This document shows positions 16,550 to 25,787 of a stretch of DNA of 50,730 bases, piece after piece. The notes under the pieces are model-generated. The model was not told where the DNA came from. It searched no databases and saw only the letters and a program-made list of their open reading frames with translations. The stretch is from Megasphaera cerevisiae DSM 20462. GTDB taxonomy: Bacteria > Bacillota > Negativicutes > Veillonellales > Megasphaeraceae. Position 1 is the stretch's first letter. Each line of letters begins with the position of its first letter. Where the stretch lies: positions 1 through 50,730 of the forward strand of contig NZ_LEKT01000020.1 in NCBI RefSeq assembly GCF_001045675.1. The letters are read 5' to 3'. A program made the position numbers and the translations under genes.

Positions 16550-17509
16550 ATGGCAGGAGCAGTAGAGGGTGCTGCAAAAAAAGAAGAAATACTGACCGTA
16601 CGCAATTTACATAAAATTTTCAATGCACGTAAAAAAAGTGAAGTCAGAGCTGTAGATGATGTCTCCTTCACGATTTATAAGGGTGAAACATTTGGCCTGG
16701 TAGGGGAATCGGGCAGCGGAAAATCCACGACGGGGCGGGTCGTCATCAAATTAGATGATATTACCTCAGGTACGGTCATCTATAAAGGGGAAGATATTAC
16801 GCATATCAAGAAAAAGTCGGAGCTGCTGAGCTTCCGGCAATCCATGCAGATGATTTTTCAGGATCCGTTTGCGTCGCTTAATCCACGGATTCCCGTCAAG
16901 AAGATACTGGGAGATGCCCTGCGTATTCACGGCATTTGCAAGACGGAGCAGGAAGTCAGCAAGCGGGTCTTTGAACTTCTGGATACGGTAGGCATTAATC
17001 GGGCATATGTCAATCGGTATCCGACAGAGTTTTCCGGCGGACAATGCCAGCGTATCGGCATCGCCCGGGCGCTCTGCGTGAATCCGGATTTCATTATTGC
17101 TGATGAATGCTTGTCCGCATTGGATGTCTCCATTCAGGCTCAGATTGTCAATCTGCTTATTCAGCTGCAAAAGGAACAGGGTATGACGTATTTGTTTATT
17201 GCCCATGATCTGGCCATGGTCAAGTATATCAGTGATCGCATCGGCGTCATGAAGGATGGGAAAATTCTGGAAATGGCACCGGCTAATGAATTGTACAGTC
17301 ATCCGCTCCACCCGTATACGATTTCGCTGCTGTCGGCATCACCGTTGACAGATCTTATTGCAGAACGGCAGCGGCAGCGGATTGATTATGATCCGGCATA
17401 TCATCAATATCCGGAAGGAACAGATCCTAAAATGCATGAAATTGCCCCGGGGCATTTTGTATATTGTCTGGAGGAAGAAGTCAGCAAATACAAGCAGCAG
17501 CTTGCTTAA
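16550..17509 (+). CDS. oppF: Oligopeptide ABC transporter ATPase OppF
   Basis: A 319-residue second ATPase of the opp system. Walker [14 protein letters not shown]-loop block MIFQDPFASLNPR, signature EFSGGQCQRIGIARAL, Walker B FIIADECLSALDVS and switch LFIAHDLAMV are all present. Two positions are unusual: the signature has Cys in GGQCQR where Arg or Lys is usual, and Walker B has Cys after DE where Pro is usual. Both are outside the strictly catalytic residues, so activity is expected. The ribosome site AAAGGGGGG is strong. A gap with a hairpin-forming pair (ACACTCTTG/CAAGGGTGT, about 17549-17588) separates it from the amidohydrolase gene. Confidence 0.93.
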   Translation: MAGAVEGAAKKEEILTVRNLHKIFNARKKSEVRAVDDVSFTIYKGETFGLVGESGSGKSTTGRVVIKLDDITSGTVIYKGEDITHIKKKSELLSFRQSMQMIFQDPFASLNPRIPVKKILGDALRIHGICKTEQEVSKRVFELLDTVGINRAYVNRYPTEFSGGQCQRIGIARALCVNPDFIIADECLSALDVSIQAQIVNLLIQLQKEQGMTYLFIAHDLAMVKYISDRIGVMKDGKILEMAPANELYSHPLHPYTISLLSASPLTDLIAERQRQRIDYDPAYHQYPEGTDPKMHEIAPGHFVYCLEEEVSKYKQQLA

Positions 17510-17624
17510 CATATGAAATGGGAGTATTTCCATGTAAAAACAGCCGAACACTCTTGTCTTGAGTCCATTGCGTCAGCGGGCAAGGGTGTTTTGCTGTATC
17601 GCTAAACCACAGGAGGTTCGAGAT

Positions 17625-18816
17625 ATGGATATGTTTCAGGAAAGTATAGATAGGACACTTTCTAAAGTAACGGAATGGAGACGGCATTTGCATACGTATC
17701 CGGAATTGTCCTTTCAGGAGTTCAAGACAACCAAGTATATTATTGATCAGATTAAACAGCTTCCCGGTGTGACCTGGGAACGGCTGACAGAGACGGGCGT
17801 GGTGGCTCGTTTTTCCTGTGACCGTCCGGGCCCGGTGATTGCCATGCGTGGGGATATTGATGCCTTGCCGGTACAAGAAGAGAGCGGTGTGTCTTTTACC
17901 TCTGCCTGTGATGGCGTCATGCATGCCTGCGGTCACGATTCGCATGCAGCCCTGCTTCTCGGGGCTTTGTATGTGCTGTATGAAAGCCGCAGCAATTTGA
18001 AAGGATCCTTCGTCTTTTTATTCCAGCCTGCAGAAGAAAAGTTTCCCGGTGGTGCCCCGGGCGTTGATTGAAAAGGGCGCACTTGACGGTGTGGATGCCA
18101 TTATCGGCCAGCATACAGGATCGGATTTTCCGACGGGACACATTGCGACCAAACCAGGACCTATATCGGCTAATTCAGATGTATTTACCCTTACGATACA
18201 TGGCCGGGGCGGTCATGCTTCAGCCCCGCAGCAATGTCTGGATCCACTGCCCGTAGGAGCACAGATTGTGACTGCTCTGCAGCAGGTTATATCCCGCCGC
18301 GTATCGCCTAATGATCAGGCCGTACTGAGCATTACCACGTTTCACTGCGGCACGGTTGATAATGTCATTGCCGATACGGCGGAACTATCCGGGACGGTAC
18401 GGACGTACAAGGCGGCAACGCGGAATCTTATTGAACAATCCATTAAAGAAATTTCGGAGCGCTATGCCTTGTGCGCCGGTATGACCGCCGAATGTGTTTA
18501 TCGACGCGGCTATGACAGCACCTGCAATACACCTGTATTTGCTAATGCGCTGCTGGAGGTAGCTCGGGAGCTGTATGGTCCGGAAGCAGTAGAATTGGCG
18601 CAGGCCCGTATGGGTGGTGAGGATTTTGGCTATTACCTTCAGAAGGTGCCGGGGTGTTTCTATTATTTTGGCATTAAAAGCGAAGAGGCCAAAAGTACGT
18701 ATCCTAATCACAACGCACATTTCCGCATTGACGAAAGATCCTTTGAACCGGCCTTGAGTGTCATGGTGCATAGTGCTGTTCGTTTCCAGCAAATTATCGA
18801 ACAAGAAAAAAAGTAA
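17625..18816 (+). pseudogene. M20D-type amidohydrolase, frameshifted
   Basis: Two adjacent frames together make one M20 amidohydrolase of the hippurate hydrolase/N-acyl-amino-acid deacylase group, about 396 residues. Part 1 starts at ATG 17625 after CAGGAGG and has WRRHLHTYPELSFQE, MRGDIDALPVQEE and MHACGHDSHAALLLG with metal ligands, then FQPAEEKFPGGA. Part 2 has ALIEKGALDGVDAIIGQHTG, HGRGGHASAPQQ and MGGEDFGYYLQKVPG. The join needs one C fewer in the run CCCC at 18055-18058, giving PGGARALIEKGAL. A homopolymer miscall is as likely as a real mutation. It closes the opp operon and would release amino acids from imported acylated or peptide-like compounds. Confidence 0.85.
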
Positions 18817-18820
18817 GGAT

Positions 18821-18878
18821 TATATAAAAATACTGCAGCCGCGAAGAGATACTTCGCTTGCTGCAGTATTTTTATATA
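18821..18878. terminator. Long bidirectional terminator opp operon / hcp
   Basis: An 18-bp perfect stem (18821-18838 and 18861-18878), A-rich then T-rich, encloses a second hairpin GCGAAG/CTTCGC (18841-18857). It separates the opp unit from hcp on the other strand. Confidence 0.9.
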
Positions 18879-18902
18879 ATTCTAATGTTGTTTTAAATCA
18901 AT

Positions 18903-20468
18903 TTATCCGAGAATTTTTTTCAGATCTTCTTCGGGAGTACTAATGGGATGAATGTGGAATTGTTCTACCAGATAATTCAGGACATTCGGTGAAACAAAGG
19001 CCGGTAATGTCGGTCCCAGATAGATATTCTGGATGCCAAGATACAGGAGAGTCAGAAGAATGCAGACCGCTTTTTGTTCATACCAGGACAATACCAGCGT
19101 AAGAGGCAGATCGTTGACACCGCATTTAAATGCTTCGGACAACGCAATGGCAACCTTGATAGCGCTGTAAGCATCATTACACTGGCCCATATCCATAATG
19201 CGGGGCAGTCCGCCGATAGTACCTAAATCAAGGTCGTTAAAACGGTATTTACCGCAGGCCAGTGTCAGGATGACTGAGTCGGACGGTGCTTTCTGGACAA
19301 ATTCCGTATAATAGTTCCGGCCCGGACGCGCGCCGTCGCAGCCGCCGACAAGGAAGAAGCGGCTGATGGCTCCCTTTTTAACTGCGTTAATAACGGTATC
19401 AGCAACAGAAAGGACGGCCCCGTGACTGAAACCGGTCATGACAGTTGTGCCGCCATTGATGCCTGTGAGGTGCTGGTCTTCTGTGTAGCCGCCCAGTGCC
19501 AGCGCTTTTTCAATGACTGGGGTAAAATCCTTGTCATCGCCGATATGAGATATTTCCGGATATGAGACGACTTCTGTCGTAAAGACGCGGTCAGCATAGC
19601 TTGACCGTGGCGGCATAAGACAATTTGTCGTGAAAAGAACAGGCGCCGGAATACTGGCGAATTCTTTTTGTTGATTTTGCCATGCCGTGCCGAAGTTGCC
19701 TTTTAGATGGGGATATTTTTTGAGGAGCGGATATCCATGGGCCGGCAGCATTTCTCCGTGCGTGTAAATGTTGATGCCCTTGCCTTCCGTTTGTTTTAAA
19801 AGTAGTTCCAGATCCTTTAAATCATGGCCTGTAATGACGATAAAAGGTCCTTTTTCGATTGTCAGCGGCACGGCTGTAGGGGTGGGTACGCCATAGGCCG
19901 TCGTATTAGCGGCGTCGAGCATAGCCATGCAGGCCAGGTTGGCTTTACCTGTTTCCATGACGATGGGAAGAAGTTCGTCCATCGTATGTTCACTGCCGAG
20001 AGCCGCCAGGCCTTTGACGAAAAATTTGCTTACTTCGTCGTCTGTTTTGTTGAGCATCAGCGCATGGTATGCATACGCTGCCATACCGCGCAGTCCGAAA
20101 AGAATCAGTGACTTTAAGGAGCGAATATCTTCATTGGCATTCCAGATTTTCTGTACGTCGTAATCGGGAGTTGTACCGGCAGAAAGTCTTGCCTTTTCCG
20201 CATGAACCTTATCGGTCATGGCCTGGATTGTAACAGTATCAAAGTTTACATTGGTAATGGTTGTAAAAAGTCCTTCGAGAATCAACGTGTAGGTTTGAGC
20301 GGTTGGCATGCCGGTTTGACAAGCCTGTGCCAGACCGATCAGTGCGCCCGTCAATTCATCCTGCAGACCGGCGGCTCCTGCGGATTTACCGCATACACCG
20401 GCACAACCTGTACAGCCGGTGCCGCCGGCTGTTTGTTCACATTGAAAGCAAAACATGTTTTTTTCCAT
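18903..20468 (-). CDS. hcp: Hybrid cluster protein (hydroxylamine reductase)
   Basis: Hcp carries a cubane Fe-S cluster and a hybrid Fe-S-O cluster and protects anaerobes from nitric oxide or hydroxylamine. The 521-residue protein starts with the cysteine cluster CFQCEQTAGGTGCTGCAGVC. Hybrid-cluster ligand regions are visible: ITGHDLKDLE, THGEMLPAHGYP, LFTTNCLMPP, LVGGCDGARPGRNYY, ILTLACGKYRFN and LSWYEQKAV. AGGAGG lies 9 bases before the start. A short inverted repeat TTCTC/GAGAA sits in the leader, a possible regulator site. No hcr reductase gene is adjacent, so it is of the stand-alone anaerobe type. Confidence 0.95.
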   Translation of the reverse strand: MEKNMFCFQCEQTAGGTGCTGCAGVCGKSAGAAGLQDELTGALIGLAQACQTGMPTAQTYTLILEGLFTTITNVNFDTVTIQAMTDKVHAEKARLSAGTTPDYDVQKIWNANEDIRSLKSLILFGLRGMAAYAYHALMLNKTDDEVSKFFVKGLAALGSEHTMDELLPIVMETGKANLACMAMLDAANTTAYGVPTPTAVPLTIEKGPFIVITGHDLKDLELLLKQTEGKGINIYTHGEMLPAHGYPLLKKYPHLKGNFGTAWQNQQKEFASIPAPVLFTTNCLMPPRSSYADRVFTTEVVSYPEISHIGDDKDFTPVIEKALALGGYTEDQHLTGINGGTTVMTGFSHGAVLSVADTVINAVKKGAISRFFLVGGCDGARPGRNYYTEFVQKAPSDSVILTLACGKYRFNDLDLGTIGGLPRIMDMGQCNDAYSAIKVAIALSEAFKCGVNDLPLTLVLSWYEQKAVCILLTLLYLGIQNIYLGPTLPAFVSPNVLNYLVEQFHIHPISTPEEDLKKILG

Positions 20469-20720
20469 TGCAATTACCTCCTGTAAGATATAAAATACGC
20501 AGTTATAAGTAAATTCTCAGATAGAGAACCTTCAGTTGCAATTACAGTATAACAAAATATTTTGCCTGTGTCTGTTGGATTTACAACAAAACAATATGAA
20601 ATTTAAGAAAGAAGGCAGGAAAAAGGGCGAGCGCGAATTAATATAGTGTATAATAAAAAAGAAACCAGCAGTAAGCCGACTTTTGACGGACAGGACACGT
20701 GGAGAAGGGAATTGAAAGAT

Positions 20721-21626
20721 ATGTATATTTGTGTGGATGTAGGCGGCACAGCGATAAAATACGGACTTGTTGACGGAACAGGAGGGTTTACTTCCAGAGG
20801 CAGCATTCCCTCGGAGGCTAAACGGTATGGCGGGCCCGGGATTGTGCGGAAGGTACGTCATATCATTGCGGCAGCGGCCGTTTCGGAAACATTGGAGGGC
20901 ATTGCCATTTCGACTGCCGGTATTGTAGATGCTGAGGAAGGACGGGTTCGGTATGCTATGGCGGAATCAATTCCTGCGTACACGGGAACGGCTTGGAGAG
21001 AACGGCTTACCAGAGAATTTCATTTGCCCTGCGCTGTGGAAAATGACGTCAATTGTGCTGCTCTCGGAGAAATGTGGCTGGGAGCTGGTCGTGGCTGCAC
21101 CTCGTTATTTTGTATGACTGTCGGGACCAGTATTGGTGGTTGTGCTGTGTATAACGGCAGAATTATCCGCGGCGCCGCTGATAGCGCCGGAGAAATTGCC
21201 TATATGCGTATTCCAGGCGGACGTATGCATGAACTGGTGTCGGCGGCACGGTTGATACGAGATGTCGCACAAGCCCGGGGAATGCGGGAGGAGAACCTTG
21301 ATGGGCCCACTGTTTTTGAATGGGCTGCCAAGGGCGATGCCGCTGCGCAGCAGGCACTTTGTACGTTAACGGAGCATTTGGCAGATGGCATTAGCAATGT
21401 AATTGCCGTATTGAATCCGCAGGCCGTTATTCTCGGCGGCGGTATCATGGCGCAGGAGCGGTTGCTGCGGCCCTTGTTGGAAAAGGCCCTGCGGGAACGG
21501 CTGATACCTGACGTGTATCAGCACACGAAAATTGCGTTTGCGGCGCTGCGCAATGATGCCGGCATGCTGGGAGCGCTGTATCATCTGCAGCAGCAGATGA
21601 TACAGGCCGGCAGGAGCGTAAGGTGA
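20721..21626 (+). CDS. ROK-family sugar kinase (zinc-motif-less)
   Basis: A 301-residue ROK protein of the kinase group (no N-terminal helix-turn-helix). The ATP phosphate motif CVDVGGTAIKYGLVD begins at residue 4, the catalytic Asp is in VENDVNCAALGE, and GTSIGGCAVYNGRIIRGA plus the adenosine block AVILGGGIMAQ follow. The usual ROK zinc motif (CxCGxxGCxE) after the conserved GE is replaced by AYMRIPGGRMHELVSAARL, as in beta-glucoside-kinase-like members. It should phosphorylate a hexose, amino sugar or beta-glucoside; which one is not readable. Start 20721 is chosen as the protein begins there at the normal distance from VDVGGT; an in-frame ATG at 20646 is possible. Its stop touches the stop of the reverse-strand marR gene. 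Confidence 0.85.
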   Translation: MYICVDVGGTAIKYGLVDGTGGFTSRGSIPSEAKRYGGPGIVRKVRHIIAAAAVSETLEGIAISTAGIVDAEEGRVRYAMAESIPAYTGTAWRERLTREFHLPCAVENDVNCAALGEMWLGAGRGCTSLFCMTVGTSIGGCAVYNGRIIRGAADSAGEIAYMRIPGGRMHELVSAARLIRDVAQARGMREENLDGPTVFEWAAKGDAAAQQALCTLTEHLADGISNVIAVLNPQAVILGGGIMAQERLLRPLLEKALRERLIPDVYQHTKIAFAALRNDAGMLGALYHLQQQMIQAGRSVR

Positions 21627-22076
21627 TTAGTGAGACTCGGATCCGGTCAGCTGCTGCGACATGGAGACTATAAAACTCAGCATTTTTTTACGGTCGTCTT
21701 CTGACAGGTCGGACAGCGCTTGGTTGCGGTGCAGAGTGACGGCTTGTGATAAAGCGGGAAATATGTTTTTGGCATTAGGTGTCAGAAAAATGTATTTTTC
21801 CCGTTTATCCTTGCGGACAGTACGGGTAATCAGGTGTTTTTTTTCCATTTTTCCCAATGTTTTAGAAATGGCGGCAGCTTCAATCTGCAAGGCAGCCGCA
21901 ATATCAGATTGAAGACTCCCGTCGTGCTTTTTTAAAAAATTCAGTACAGTCCATTCGGCACTGTAGAGACCGTAGGTACGGAGCATTTCGTTCAGTGTAT
22001 TCGTAAACATCCGCATGGTTTTATATATTTGGTGAATCAGCAAATCATCTGTATAGGGCGTATCTTTTGCGATCAT
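21627..22076 (-). CDS. MarR-family transcriptional regulator
   Basis: A 149-residue winged-helix regulator. The DNA-binding part LQSDIAAALQIEAAAISKTL, followed by the wing TRTVRKDKREKYIFLT, is typical MarR. It lies 8 bases after the MFS gene in the same operon, and two MarR-type palindromes stand in the operon promoter (23349-23399), so it probably represses its own pump operon until a toxic ligand binds. Confidence 0.9.
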   Translation of the reverse strand: MIAKDTPYTDDLLIHQIYKTMRMFTNTLNEMLRTYGLYSAEWTVLNFLKKHDGSLQSDIAAALQIEAAAISKTLGKMEKKHLITRTVRKDKREKYIFLTPNAKNIFPALSQAVTLHRNQALSDLSEDDRKKMLSFIVSMSQQLTGSESH

Positions 22077-22084
22077 GGCAATAC

Positions 22085-23287
22085 CTATTCCTTTCCGCTG
22101 CAGACGGACCGGCGTGGGTCTGCCGGTTTGAAAAAGTGCTGGAATAGAAAAACAGCCAGAAATAAAAACATGATGGCCAGCACGTAGTCATACATGTGGA
22201 TATAGCCGGTCAGGCCGGCAACGCTGCCAAAGATGATAATGCCACCGCTGGTTCCGACGTCCAGCATATTGTAGTAGGTGGCACTGGCGCTGCTGCGCCG
22301 TTCCGCAGGGACAGAACTAAAAAGCCAGGTCATCAGTGCCGGCATAATAAGTCCGGCACCGAGGCCGTAAAATACGGACGCAATAAGCAGACTGGTCAGA
22401 GAAGCAGACAAAATGATGAGGCCCAGTGCTAACGTGTAGGATACAATGCCCGGCAGCATGACCCAAAAAGGACCCTTTGCATCATATAGACGGCCGCCGA
22501 AGGTACGGGAAAGGAAAATGAAAATTGTGCCGGTAACAAAAAACAGACCGGCATTGCCAATATGGGCTTCTTGTGCCATGAGAGCGATGAAGGTATTGAC
22601 ACTCCCGTAAGCGATGCCGAATAGCATAGTGAAAAAGGAAGGGAAGCCAGTTCCGGTCTCAAAAAAACGGCTGCGAAAGGGGATTGACTTATGTAGCTGT
22701 GGTGAGATAGAATGCGGTTTGTCAGCTGCTGTGGTGCCGCAAAACCGCGTGCTGATTATGGCCAGTGCGGCGGCTGCCGCAGAAAAAGCAAACAGAAAGC
22801 CGGCTGAGAATCCGGTTAGCAGGATAACGCCAAAAGCAGGTGCAATTCCCATGGAGATAGTGTTTCCCAAGCCAAAGTATCCGACGCCTTCGCCGCGTCG
22901 TGAGGCGGGAATAATGTCAATGGCTAGTGCTGCGGCAAAGGTTGTGCCTAAACCAAAGCCCAGTCCCTGCACAATGCGGGCTGTCATTAGCATTTGAATC
23001 GATGTAAAAAAAGCATAGCTGATTGTCGCGATAAGAGAAAGAAAAATGCCGATATACAGGCATTTCTTTTTTCCAAGAAGGGTGACTAAATCGTTTGTAA
23101 AGAAACGGATAAAAATCGCCGAAATTCCGAAGATACCGGCAATCAGGCCTATTTCCGTACCTGAAGCTCCCAGCGACGCAATATACAGGGGAAGCGTCGG
23201 AAGCAGACAGTGAAAACTAGCGAACAACAGGCCGTTAGCGGTTATAATAGCAAAAAAATGATTAGTCCATAACTCAGGTTTATTCAT
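22085..23287 (-). CDS. MFS transporter (drug-efflux type)
   Basis: A 400-residue protein with about twelve membrane helices. The MFS loop 2-3 motif region is present near RFFTNDLVTLLGKKKCLYIG, and the helix-5 motif C-like block is GLGNTISMGIAPAFGVILL. A second-half repeat follows (FLSRTFGGRLYDAKGPFWVM). Linkage to a MarR regulator suggests export of a toxic compound. AAAGGA stands upstream of the ATG at 23287. Confidence 0.88.
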   Translation of the reverse strand: MNKPELWTNHFFAIITANGLLFASFHCLLPTLPLYIASLGASGTEIGLIAGIFGISAIFIRFFTNDLVTLLGKKKCLYIGIFLSLIATISYAFFTSIQMLMTARIVQGLGFGLGTTFAAALAIDIIPASRRGEGVGYFGLGNTISMGIAPAFGVILLTGFSAGFLFAFSAAAAALAIISTRFCGTTAADKPHSISPQLHKSIPFRSRFFETGTGFPSFFTMLFGIAYGSVNTFIALMAQEAHIGNAGLFFVTGTIFIFLSRTFGGRLYDAKGPFWVMLPGIVSYTLALGLIILSASLTSLLIASVFYGLGAGLIMPALMTWLFSSVPAERRSSASATYYNMLDVGTSGGIIIFGSVAGLTGYIHMYDYVLAIMFLFLAVFLFQHFFKPADPRRSVCSGKE

Positions 23288-23314
23288 CAGATATACTCAA
23301 TCCTTTCCATGGGT

Positions 23315-23344
23315 AGTGCTATTAAATAAAGTGCTATTAAATAA
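23315..23344. repeat. Perfect 15-bp tandem repeat in the MFS-marR leader
   Basis: AGTGCTATTAAATAA occurs twice with no spacer (23315-23329, 23330-23344), between the promoter and the ribosome site of the MFS gene. It may be a recent slippage duplication. Confidence 0.9.
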
Positions 23345-23348
23345 TACG

Positions 23349-23399
23349 TAACTAGTTAAGCATTATAAAAAAATAAAACCCAGATAATTAACTAGTTAA
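23349..23399 (-). promoter_or_regulatory. Two MarR-type operators flanking the -10 box of the MFS-marR operon
   Basis: TAACTAGTTA (23349-23358) and TTAACTAGTTAA (23388-23399) are perfect palindromes sharing the core AACTAGTT. On the reverse strand a -10 box TATAAT lies between them (23362-23367) and the second operator covers the expected -35 site. A repressor bound there would block transcription. The regulator in the same operon is the obvious candidate. Confidence 0.8.
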
Positions 23400-23481
23400 G
23401 TATTTGGGATACCAAACTAGCATACCTGTATTTTTCGATATTGTCAATATGCAGTATGCCAGATATTCGCATAACGGGCTC

Positions 23482-23510
23482 TTGCGGAGAATGGTTTTCT
23501 ACGGTACTAT
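23482..23510 (+). promoter_or_regulatory. Promoter of the cyclophilin gene
   Basis: TTGCGG (23482-23487) and TACTAT (23505-23510) are 17 bases apart, 35 bases before the cyclophilin start. Confidence 0.5.
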
Positions 23511-23545
23511 TAAGGAAGAATATAATCAATAGGAGGAAGATACTC

Positions 23546-24025
23546 ATGGCAGAAAATAAAACATATGCAATTTTTAAAACGAATAATGGTGACTTTACGG
23601 TTGAGCTGTTCCCGGATAAGGTGCCTGTTACTGTAGAAAACTTTAAAAAACTGGCTGAGTCGGGTTTTTATGACGGAACTATTTTTCACCGTATTATTCC
23701 CGAATTTATGATTCAAGGCGGCGATCCTCAGGGAACTGGTTTTGGTGGTTCCGATGAAATGATTCCTGATGAGTTTGACCGGGACCTTACCTTTGATGAA
23801 CCGGGGATTCTGGCAATGGCCAACGCCGGCCCCAATACGGGCAGTTCTCAATTTTTTATCACCGTAGTACCGACACCGTGGCTGCAGAATCACCACTCCG
23901 TTTTTGGCAAGGTTGTCGAAAATTATGATACCGTTGCGGCTATCAGCAAGGTAAAAACAAATCGGTCCGATAAGCCTCTTTCGGATGTCGTGCTGGAAGC
24001 AGTTAAAATTACGTCGGCACTTTAA
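23546..24025 (+). CDS. Peptidyl-prolyl cis-trans isomerase, cyclophilin type
   Basis: A 159-residue single-domain cyclophilin that speeds proline isomerisation in folding proteins. The catalytic block FHRIIPEFMIQGGDPQGTG contains the active-site Arg and Phe/Met/Gln residues, then AMANAGPNTGSSQFFIT and the Trp-containing LQNHHSVFGKV follow. No signal peptide, so it acts in the cytoplasm. Start 23546 follows AGGAGGAAG. The GIY-YIG gene starts two bases after its stop, so the two are likely translated in coupling. Confidence 0.95.
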   Translation: MAENKTYAIFKTNNGDFTVELFPDKVPVTVENFKKLAESGFYDGTIFHRIIPEFMIQGGDPQGTGFGGSDEMIPDEFDRDLTFDEPGILAMANAGPNTGSSQFFITVVPTPWLQNHHSVFGKVVENYDTVAAISKVKTNRSDKPLSDVVLEAVKITSAL

Positions 24026-24027
24026 TC

Positions 24028-24318
24028 GTGGAATATTATACCTATATAGTGAGATGTGCGGATAATACACTGTATACGGGATGGACGCAGGACGTTTCCA
24101 AGCGGGTAGCTGCGCATAACAGCGGCAGCGGCGCCAAATATACGAGGACGCGCCGGCCGGTGACACTGGCCTGGAGTCAGGCTTTTTCCACCAAGCATGA
24201 TGCGATGCATTGGGAATGGCAGATTAAAAAATGGACGCGGGCCAAAAAGGAAACCCTGTGCAGACGACAAGCGCGGGTGCCGTCAGGCGGAATTGCGCTG
24301 CATGAGGAGATGGTTTGA
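24028..24318 (+). CDS. GIY-YIG nuclease-superfamily protein (UPF0213 type)
   Basis: A 96-residue protein made of one GIY-YIG domain: YYTYIVRCADNTLYTGWTQD supplies the two motif halves, then the conserved Arg in SKRVAAHN, and the later Glu in HWEWQIKKW. Small members of this type (YhbQ/UPF0213) are common; their cellular role is unclear, some being DNA-active. The start is GTG at 24028 with no good ribosome site, matching coupled translation from the cyclophilin gene. Confidence 0.85.
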   Translation: MEYYTYIVRCADNTLYTGWTQDVSKRVAAHNSGSGAKYTRTRRPVTLAWSQAFSTKHDAMHWEWQIKKWTRAKKETLCRRQARVPSGGIALHEEMV

Positions 24319-24319
24319 C

Positions 24320-25600
24320 GTGAAACGATGGAAAACATGGCTGACGGCAGCCTTTCTCAGTGTGTCTCTGGGTACGGCGCCGGTCGGGATGGTTTGTGCG
24401 GCATCTGCTGTGGAAACGTTATTATATGGCACGGCGGCCATTGCACTGGTCAAAAAACAATTGACAAATATGGACAATACGAAGCAGAAACAGATGCTGG
24501 CTGATACAAAAGCTAAAACCGGGGTAGTGGAAAATGAAGCTTATAATGAACGGCTGGAGATGATTCAGCGGAATATTGTCAACACCGGTATGATTAAGCG
24601 AAATTATGATGTATATGCCAATCCTTCAAAGGAGTTAAACGCTTTTGAGACGATCGGCGGCGTTATTTCTGTCAATCAGGGCATGTTGGATGCCCTCTCT
24701 GATGATGAACTGGCTTTTACGTTGTGCCATGAAATGCAGCATGGTGAAAACCGTCATGCTGTTAATGGTATCTTAAAGGGAATCGGTATTGCCACTTTGG
24801 TCGATATTGCCATGGGGGGTAATGCGGAGCTGATGGATGTGCTTCTTGGCGGGGTGGCTGTCAATTATATTGATAATGAAGTGGTTACCATGGACCAGGA
24901 AAAAGAGGCAGATGCTGAAGGATTTGCCGTATTAAAAAATACGTCGTATAATATCGGCGGAGCACCGGCTTCCATGCAGTTTGTGTATGAAACGTATGGT
25001 GAGCTTTATCAGGAAGGCTTTAAGAGAATTGTGAGTCCGAATAATCATCCGCAAATGTCTTCACGTATTCAAAAATTGTCTGAACGCATGACCTTATGGT
25101 CGGGAAATCATGTGCAAGTAGGTGGGGATATGGTATATGTCAATGGCCTGGCTGTTGTGGCGCCGGCAGCGTCAGGCTCGTATTCCACGTGTCGCAGGGC
25201 TTTCCTTGTCGCAGGAAATCTGGCCCGTGTGACACATGCTGTGTACGGAGAGGCGCAAAAGAAGGATATGGTGCTGAAGGAACCGGCAGAAGCTATGCCG
25301 GAAAAGAAGCCTCTTGCCGGTCATGACGGGACTATACCGGATCTTTCACGACCGGCTGACGCAGATCTCTGGCAGGTTCGAAGTGACGGCACTGATATTT
25401 CTGTCAATGGTCTGCGGATCATGACCTGCGCTGCCGGAGATGACGGTGAGGCCATTATAAAAAATCTGCAAACGGCTTTGTATTCAAAACCGGTAATGGT
25501 CTCGGAAAAACAAATCAAAAAGCTGAATACAGAATGGATTCAGAAGCATGGATATAAGGAAAAGAAAAAAGATCAATCTGAAACAAAAAAGACTGTCTGA
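24320..25600 (+). CDS. Exported M48-family zinc metallopeptidase
   Basis: A 426-residue protease. A GTG start at 24320 follows GAGGAGA; the N-terminus is a signal peptide ending near VCAAS. The zinc motif HEMQH is at about residues 137-141 (CHEMQHGENRHAV), and the third ligand Glu is in DQEKEADAEGFAVL near residue 195, as in the BepA/YggG branch of M48. The C-terminal third is a variable region with lysine-rich tail. It probably degrades or checks misfolded envelope proteins. It overlaps the end of the GIY-YIG frame region by one base of spacing, so the cyclophilin, GIY-YIG and M48 genes may form one operon. Confidence 0.88.
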   Translation: MKRWKTWLTAAFLSVSLGTAPVGMVCAASAVETLLYGTAAIALVKKQLTNMDNTKQKQMLADTKAKTGVVENEAYNERLEMIQRNIVNTGMIKRNYDVYANPSKELNAFETIGGVISVNQGMLDALSDDELAFTLCHEMQHGENRHAVNGILKGIGIATLVDIAMGGNAELMDVLLGGVAVNYIDNEVVTMDQEKEADAEGFAVLKNTSYNIGGAPASMQFVYETYGELYQEGFKRIVSPNNHPQMSSRIQKLSERMTLWSGNHVQVGGDMVYVNGLAVVAPAASGSYSTCRRAFLVAGNLARVTHAVYGEAQKKDMVLKEPAEAMPEKKPLAGHDGTIPDLSRPADADLWQVRSDGTDISVNGLRIMTCAAGDDGEAIIKNLQTALYSKPVMVSEKQIKKLNTEWIQKHGYKEKKKDQSETKKTV

Positions 25601-25618
25601 CCGTTAAGGCAGTTAAAC

Positions 25619-25667
25619 GCCGTCAGAGCAAAGAGAAACCACTGCGTTTCCGTTCTGGCGGCTTTTT
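25619..25667 (+). terminator. Terminator after the M48 peptidase gene
   Basis: GCCGTCAGA (25619-25627) pairs with TCTGGCGGC (25654-25662), one T-G pair, and is followed by TTTTT. The loop is long (26 bases) with additional internal pairing possible. Confidence 0.7.
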
Positions 25668-25787
25668 AGAAAGAAGTACAATATTTGCAGAAATTAATTT
25701 GACTTTGAGTCAGGTTTAAGTTGTAAAATATATGCAAATGCAGTACAATACTACGAGAATGAAATGGATTATCAGTTGAGGAGGCGA

